From the NCBI GenBank assembly GCA_020630245.1, contig JAHDBZ010000003.1:24997-35721 (forward strand): a DNA stretch of 10,725 bases, read 5' to 3'. How positions within the stretch are numbered: position 1 is the stretch's first letter; every line of letters begins with the position of its first letter. The translations under genes and the position numbers were made by a program. Source of the stretch: Candidatus Altimarinota bacterium. GTDB taxonomy: Bacteria; Patescibacteriota; Gracilibacteria; UBA4473. Below are positions 6,727 to 10,725 of the stretch, in pieces. The notes beneath the pieces were generated by a model. It worked only from the letters and a program-made list of their open reading frames with translations. It searched no databases and had not been told where the DNA came from.

Positions 6727-8295
6727 ATGGCTCGAGTAAAATCCCGAAAATTCCCCAAAAATAGGTGGCATTGGCTACTGATATTGTTTTTCGTCTGGTT
6801 TTTGATCGCTCTCTGGCCAGTTAAAACCTTTCTCTGGCCTGGGCATTGGTGGGGAAATAGTCTGATCGTCGTTATGAATGACAGCGAGGCCCGTCCCTGT
6901 GGTGGTTTTGCGACCGCTTACGGTGTGCTGCGCTTGCCGATTTTCAAGCTCGATGTTGGGAGCACTTACGATCTGGATACGGATCTCGGAGAAAACCTGG
7001 CACCACTCAAACAAGTCTCTGAACGTTTGCATTTTTGGGACCTCGGGAGGACTCCACACTTAGAAAAATGTACCCAATCGTTTGCCGCTGGCTACCAAGC
7101 CAATAGTGATCGAAAGATTAAACGTGTAATACTACTGCAAACCAGCTTTCTCGAGCGCTGGGCAACCGTCGTTGGTAAGAAAAATTTCTTTGCCAACATG
7201 AGTCGCTCGGTAGCAGACGTAGATCATCATGACGAAGACAGTCTGGCCAATCGCAAAAATCCAGCTGGCTCAATGCTGCGCTCTCTGATATTTCGCAGTC
7301 TCAATCCGATCCAATGGCGACAAACGACAGCTTTGATCCGTCAGGCAGAACGAGACAAAACTCTTTACTGGCAGGGAAAGAGCAAATTTAAGATGCCTGC
7401 AAACCTCGTGCAAATCAGCGAATGGAACCTCGGCGGAGGAAAAAGCTCTCGCTACTTACGGAAATCTTGGTCCGTCGATGTACAGGAATGGCTGCCCAAT
7501 GATTTTAGCGTGACACTTCGAATAGATGTCAGTCATCTCGGGGCCAATGATGGCCCGCTTTCCCAAGTCTGGAAGGGCGGTTTTACCTTTAATTTTTTGG
7601 ATCTAGGAGTCTTTATCCCCGCAGAGATTGCGCCGGGTAAAAGTTGGCACTTCGAGCACTCTTATCGTGCGAATCTTGAAGAATTGAAAAAATTACATCT
7701 CTATGCTCCACCCTATCAAAACTGGCAAACAAAATTTTCTTTTAGTGCTTTTCCGCAGCAACCACTTAGAAGCAAAACACTCGCCACTCAAGAGTCCGTG
7801 GGTACCTGGTCTGGGATATTGCCTACCAAAGGACTTTCTGTCGATTGGTCTCCACGTGAAGACGAAACTGCTCCATTTTTGACGTTACACAAGCCATTCC
7901 CAATGAGTACTGACTGGCAGATCGAGCCCGCTGCTCTACCGCCGTTCCTCGCCAGTCAACCTGACATTGATCTCAGCACCGTCAGCAATGATATTCGCAC
8001 GGGTCTCGACTGGAAGCCAGGAGACCTGGTAGTGGAACTACAGTTTAACGAAGCGATTGATCTTGATGCGGAAACCCTTACCGCCAATCTGGAAGATCGT
8101 GACTTTGCCGTAGCTGACAGAACGGAAAATCTGGAGCTCAAAGGTCTCCATCATCTAAACCTGACCACTTTGCTCCTTAATTTCGAGCAAGCAGAATATC
8201 AAACCGATGAACGTTTCTATCTGTCAGTAAATGGTGTTACAGACGTGTGGGGAAATCCGTACGCAAACGAAAAGAGAACGGTAATTACTAGATGA
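6727..8295 (+). CDS. Membrane-anchored DUF4012-like protein with SbsA-type Ig domain
   Basis: Counting from ATG 6727 (522 residues): a basic cytoplasmic tail, one membrane segment (about 14-34, LLILFFVWFLIALWPV), then a large extracellular part. NDSEARPCGGFATAYGVLRL (51-70) matches the hallmark of DUF4012 proteins (roughly N-x2-E-x-RP-x-GGF), which occur in CPR bacteria and Gram-positives and have no proven function. The C-terminal 90 or so residues, with FNEAIDLDAETL and VNGVTDVWGNPYA, look like an SbsA/Big_5-type Ig-like domain found in S-layer and surface proteins. Inferred: a cell-surface protein. The frame is open back to GTG 6664, but that codon lies inside the heptad array and would add 21 unlike residues; ATG 6727 places the anchor properly, although its GGTGG (6722-6726) directly abuts the ATG. 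It ends with TGA. The DUF4012 match is recognisable but divergent. Confidence 0.65.
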   Translation: MARVKSRKFPKNRWHWLLILFFVWFLIALWPVKTFLWPGHWWGNSLIVVMNDSEARPCGGFATAYGVLRLPIFKLDVGSTYDLDTDLGENLAPLKQVSERLHFWDLGRTPHLEKCTQSFAAGYQANSDRKIKRVILLQTSFLERWATVVGKKNFFANMSRSVADVDHHDEDSLANRKNPAGSMLRSLIFRSLNPIQWRQTTALIRQAERDKTLYWQGKSKFKMPANLVQISEWNLGGGKSSRYLRKSWSVDVQEWLPNDFSVTLRIDVSHLGANDGPLSQVWKGGFTFNFLDLGVFIPAEIAPGKSWHFEHSYRANLEELKKLHLYAPPYQNWQTKFSFSAFPQQPLRSKTLATQESVGTWSGILPTKGLSVDWSPREDETAPFLTLHKPFPMSTDWQIEPAALPPFLASQPDIDLSTVSNDIRTGLDWKPGDLVVELQFNEAIDLDAETLTANLEDRDFAVADRTENLELKGLHHLNLTTLLLNFEQAEYQTDERFYLSVNGVTDVWGNPYANEKRTVITR

Positions 8296-8299
8296 TACA

Positions 8300-8334
8300 A
8301 AAAGTACAGACTACTTACCACATACCACCTACTA
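8300..8334 (-). repeat. Degenerate 7-bp repeat array, right (inverted) copy
   Basis: Read on the minus strand, five adjacent heptads occur: TAGTAGG (8334-8328), TGGTATG (8327-8321), TGGTAAG (8320-8314), TAGTCTG (8313-8307) and TACTTTT (8306-8300). TGGTAAGTAG is an exact 10-base match to the left array (6651-6660), in inverted orientation. It fills most of the gap between the convergent DUF4012-like and beta-CASP genes, where no ordinary terminator is visible. Confidence 0.75.
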
Positions 8335-8342
8335 CAAGTTTT

Positions 8343-9833
8343 TTACCGCTCCAAATGACACACGGATTCTTCGTTAAAGAAGTTCTGTGAGATTTCATTT
8401 ACTTCTTTGCTGCGCACGAAACGCATGTCACTGGTCAGTTCATAAATGTCGCCAGGACATGGAACGTGCACGCCGTGATCGTCATTGATATTGTCTTGTG
8501 CTTTGAGTAATTCGGCAAAAGTGTCTTGCTGCTTTTCTTCTCCGTGTACGAGGAAGACATCGCGGAGTTGACCGGCATTCTTGGCAAAATTGAGCAAGCC
8601 TGTTTGGTCCGCATGACCCGAGAAAGCATTGTAGATCTGCACTGGTGCTTCGACATAATGTGGCTCACCGAAAATATTGACCGGCGTTTCGCCTTCGACG
8701 AGTTTGCGCCCCAGGGTATTTTTGGCCTGGAAGCCGACGATCAGTACGAGATTTTTGTCATCTTGGATGTTATTGGCGAGATGGTGTCGAATTCGTCCAA
8801 ATTCACACATCCCACTGGCAGAAATAATGATACAAGCCCCTGGGAATTGATTGAGGGCTTTCGAATCATCGACGCTTTCGGTAAATTGCACCCCATTTTC
8901 GCTCACAAAAGGATTCACGCCTTCGCGGATCAGATCTTGCAGTTCTTCATCATAACACTCCGGATGGACTTGGAAGACTTCACTGGCTGCTTTGGCGAGT
9001 GGAGAATCTACGAAGACTGGAATATGCGGGATTTTACCTTCCTTAGTTAGTTTAAGGATCATGTAGAGCATTTCTTGCGTTCGCCCCATGGCAAAGGCCG
9101 GGATAATGATCTTCCCGTTTCGGTCATAGGCCTCTCGAATGCTCTGCGCGAATTTATCTTCCACATCTTCAATCTCATCATGGAGGCGATCTCCGTAGGT
9201 AGATTCGGTGATGAGGAAGTCTAGATCACGCAGTTGAACTGGATCTTTGAGTACTGGTAGATCTTTTCGCCCGAGATCTCCGGTAAATCCAAGTCGCAGG
9301 TCTTGGCCGGTTTCATTGTCATGAATCTCGATCTCTTCGACCGCTGAACCGAGGATATGACCCGCGTCGCGGAACGTCACGTGCATTCCATCACAAACAC
9401 GAAATTTGTAATCATAATTTACCGATCGAAAGAAACTGATCGATTTCTCAGCGTCTTGGATGCTGTAAAGTGGCTCTGCATCTGGATCTTTCCCTTTCTT
9501 TTTGATCCATTCGGCATCTCGTTCCTGGATGTAGGCCGAGTCTCGCAACATCACCGCACATAGGTCACGCGTTGCGTGGGTACAGTAGATCGGTCCCGTG
9601 AAACCTTTCTTAACGAGCAAAGGAATCGCACCACTATGATCGATATGAGCATGCGAAAGCACGAGTGCATCAATCTCTGAAGCCTCAAAAGGAAAGATAG
9701 CATTCCACTTAGCAGCGAGCTTTCGTCGCCCCTGAAAAAGTCCGCAGTCGAGCAGGATTTTTTTGCCGTTAATGTGAATCAGATGCTTAGAGCCGGTAAC
9801 GTTGCGGGCAGCGCCCGAGAATTCGATTTTCAT
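8343..9833 (-). CDS. Beta-CASP metallo-beta-lactamase-fold ribonuclease
   Basis: A zinc-dependent RNA-processing nuclease of the CPSF73/TTHA0252-like class, acting in the cytoplasm. Seen: the metallo-beta-lactamase core with HAHIDH (61-66), GH at 158-159 and TGD (184-186); then the beta-CASP insertion with motif A TESTYGDR (Glu210), motif B SGHAD (His407) and motif C VHGEE (His430). PAFAMGRTQEML (245-256) and ISASGMCEFGR (337-347) are further hallmarks of this subfamily. The length of 496 is slightly above the usual 430-470 because of a C-terminal tail after about residue 460. It lacks the C-terminal extension of RNase J, so it is not RNase J. A strong promoter lies just upstream (9882-9854), predicting a leader of about 14 bases without a Shine-Dalgarno sequence. 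The substrate is unknown. Confidence 0.92.
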   Translation of the reverse strand: MKIEFSGAARNVTGSKHLIHINGKKILLDCGLFQGRRKLAAKWNAIFPFEASEIDALVLSHAHIDHSGAIPLLVKKGFTGPIYCTHATRDLCAVMLRDSAYIQERDAEWIKKKGKDPDAEPLYSIQDAEKSISFFRSVNYDYKFRVCDGMHVTFRDAGHILGSAVEEIEIHDNETGQDLRLGFTGDLGRKDLPVLKDPVQLRDLDFLITESTYGDRLHDEIEDVEDKFAQSIREAYDRNGKIIIPAFAMGRTQEMLYMILKLTKEGKIPHIPVFVDSPLAKAASEVFQVHPECYDEELQDLIREGVNPFVSENGVQFTESVDDSKALNQFPGACIIISASGMCEFGRIRHHLANNIQDDKNLVLIVGFQAKNTLGRKLVEGETPVNIFGEPHYVEAPVQIYNAFSGHADQTGLLNFAKNAGQLRDVFLVHGEEKQQDTFAELLKAQDNINDDHGVHVPCPGDIYELTSDMRFVRSKEVNEISQNFFNEESVCHLER

Positions 9834-9853
9834 GTGTATTTGTTTTTCTGAGT

Positions 9854-9882
9854 ATTATAGCAGAAACGACAGAAAACTTCAA
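9854..9882 (-). promoter_or_regulatory. Sigma-70-type promoter of the beta-CASP nuclease gene
   Basis: On the minus strand: TTGAAG (-35, 9882-9877), a 17-bp spacer, and an extended -10 TGCTATAAT ending at 9854. Transcription should start near 9847, giving a leader of about 14 bases before ATG 9833. The -35 overlaps that of the divergent promoter. Confidence 0.7.
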
Positions 9883-9906
9883 TTAACATCTCAAAAGTGC
9901 TATAAT
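9878..9906 (+). promoter_or_regulatory. Sigma-70-type promoter of the 9913 gene
   Basis: TTCAAT (weak -35, 9878-9883), a 17-bp spacer, and a perfect extended -10 TGCTATAAT (9898-9906). Normal start-site spacing puts +1 at about 9913, which is the A of the ATG, so the mRNA is predicted to be leaderless. Confidence 0.7.
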
Positions 9907-9912
9907 GATCTA

Positions 9913-10614
9913 ATGAATACTGAAAGTATTAAAACTGCTGAAATAGCTGAATGGCGAATTGGAGCTACTAAATTTGCTGGATTTATAAGTAGAACCACAC
10001 CGGAAGAACGAGAATTAATGCAAGTCCCTGGTTCAGATGGACTTTATGATAAACAAAGAAACTTGGGAGATCTACAAGCCTTATTTCTGGGAGAAAAAGC
10101 TATGTCTGTCGTTCCGTTTCCGATAACTGAAAACATGGTCGAAATTTTTAGTGATCTTGATGTCATCTGTCTTAACCCAATCGGTTTTGCGTCTGAAAGA
10201 GGTAGAAACAGTAACGTTGTTTATAGAAAAGATTTGGTAAGAAAGACTATGCAGGAGAATGCTGATCTATTTGATCTTTCTATGAGTGAAGATCAGACTA
10301 TTTCCTCCGTGGCTGCGAACCCTGAGGAGCAAAATTGGGAAAGTCGCATGAAATTCGGAATTTTGCTCGGATACCCACGCGGCGCCTGTGAGAGATTTGC
10401 CGCCTTAAACAAACAAAAATCCAAACTATCAGAAGATAATGTCGAGCTAATTAAAGAAGGTACGGTCGGGAAGATAGCCCTCATCCAAACTGTCTATTAT
10501 GAGGCTTATGGAATTGTCTGGGCAGATTTCCCGAACAAGCCAGAAAGTGAGGCTTATCAACAAAATCTCAAGGTAGCTTTCGAAACGTCTGGCATTCTAG
10601 ATGTCGAATTATAA
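9913..10614 (+). CDS. Conserved-looking hypothetical cytoplasmic protein
   Basis: I do not recognise this 233-residue protein. Seen: no signal peptide, membrane segment or Cys/His metal motif; a mixed alpha/beta-looking composition; a segment MKFGILLGYPRGACERFAAL that looks like a helix-rich core; and SDLDVICLNPIGF in the middle. The frame is open upstream to TTG 9802, but that start would overlap the beta-CASP gene and its promoter. ATG 9913 sits exactly at the predicted transcription start, so it is preferred. The gene is more AT-rich than the core genes here. It is divergently transcribed from the beta-CASP nuclease through a shared promoter region and is followed by two hairpins. Confidence 0.75.
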   Translation: MNTESIKTAEIAEWRIGATKFAGFISRTTPEERELMQVPGSDGLYDKQRNLGDLQALFLGEKAMSVVPFPITENMVEIFSDLDVICLNPIGFASERGRNSNVVYRKDLVRKTMQENADLFDLSMSEDQTISSVAANPEEQNWESRMKFGILLGYPRGACERFAALNKQKSKLSEDNVELIKEGTVGKIALIQTVYYEAYGIVWADFPNKPESEAYQQNLKVAFETSGILDVEL

Positions 10615-10620
10615 AAAGCT

Positions 10621-10650
10621 CAAAAAATGTCCCCGGATTACATTCCGGGG
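10621..10650 (-). terminator. Hairpin, probable terminator for a minus-strand gene to the right
   Basis: A 7-bp stem CCCCGGA (10631-10637) and TCCGGGG (10644-10650) with a 6-base loop. On the minus strand it is followed by ACATTTTTTGAG, a terminator-like U-run; on the plus strand no U-run follows. This predicts a minus-strand transcript entering from beyond the window. Confidence 0.55.
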
Positions 10651-10680
10651 CCTTCTAAGGTGTTTAAATATTTTCGAAGA

Positions 10681-10707
10681 TCCCAGCACAAAGGCTGGGA
10701 ACTTTTT
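10681..10707 (+). terminator. Rho-independent terminator of the 9913 gene
   Basis: A 7-bp stem TCCCAGC (10681-10687) and GCTGGGA (10694-10700) with loop ACAAAG, followed by ACTTTTTGCTTT on the plus strand. It lies 67 bases after the stop of the 9913 gene. Confidence 0.7.
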
Positions 10708-10725
10708 GCTTTATATTGTTCTCCC

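Noticed and set aside
8293..8295. TGA recoded as glycine, as in Gracilibacteria/Absconditabacteria
   Set aside because: TGA ends the DUF4012-like gene right where the Ig-like domain finishes and before the repeat array, and other genes have no internal TGA.
6643..8334. Heptad arrays as a CRISPR array or insertion-sequence ends
   Set aside because: The units are contiguous 7-mers without spacers, and the enclosed gene is not a transposase; no target-site duplication is evident.
8526..9050. 174-codon plus-strand open frame opposite the beta-CASP gene
   Set aside because: It lies wholly inside a well-supported gene with all catalytic motifs, and its translation has no recognisable domain.
9802..9912. 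N-terminal extension of the 9913 gene from TTG 9802
   Set aside because: It would run through both promoters and overlap the beta-CASP start; the predicted transcription start is at 9913.

Overview
The window reads as a stretch of bacterial chromosome, most plausibly from a Patescibacteria (CPR) lineage such as a Peregrinibacteria-like or Parcubacteria-like group; the exact lineage cannot be fixed from this DNA. Pointers are the divergent DUF4012-like surface protein, a small gene set packed on alternating strands, several start codons without a Shine-Dalgarno sequence, and at least one apparently leaderless gene. TGA is used as a stop (end of the 6727-8295 gene) and long reading frames lack internal TGA, so the genetic code is standard and the TGA=Gly lineages (Gracilibacteria, Absconditabacteria) are unlikely. 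No RNA gene, insertion sequence, CRISPR array or complete mobile element was seen.

Layout. 95-934 (+) is a putative lipoprotein whose C-terminal domain closely resembles the type VI amidase effector Tae4, a peptidoglycan D,L-endopeptidase. It converges on khpB/jag (961-1410, -), an RNA-binding KH-R3H protein. A 100-bp AT-rich gap with a hairpin separates khpB from a forward pair: an M24 Xaa-Pro aminopeptidase (1511-2629) and dprA (2638-3717). Next is an AT-rich gene of unknown function carrying a SpoT-like HD domain (3773-5266). Its stop overlaps the stop of a convergent phosphomannomutase/phosphoglucomutase gene (5263-6642, -). The divergent DUF4012-like membrane-anchored protein (6727-8295, +) is bracketed by two arrays of a degenerate 7-bp repeat in inverted orientation. 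It converges on a beta-CASP metallo-beta-lactamase ribonuclease (8343-9833, -). That gene and an unknown 233-codon gene (9913-10614, +) share a symmetric divergent promoter. The window closes with two hairpins, apparently terminators for opposite strands.

How the genes fit together. Most are core functions: RNA handling (KhpB, beta-CASP nuclease), peptide turnover (PepP), DNA uptake and recombination (DprA), and sugar-phosphate supply for envelope glycans (PMM/PGM). The envelope theme is reinforced by the DUF4012 protein and the Tae4-like lipoprotein. The most noteworthy items are the surface-anchored Tae4-like amidase without an adjacent immunity gene, the inverted heptad arrays around one gene, the mirror-image divergent promoter with a predicted leaderless transcript, the HD-domain protein with a large unassigned N-terminus, and a four-cysteine cluster in the phosphomutase.
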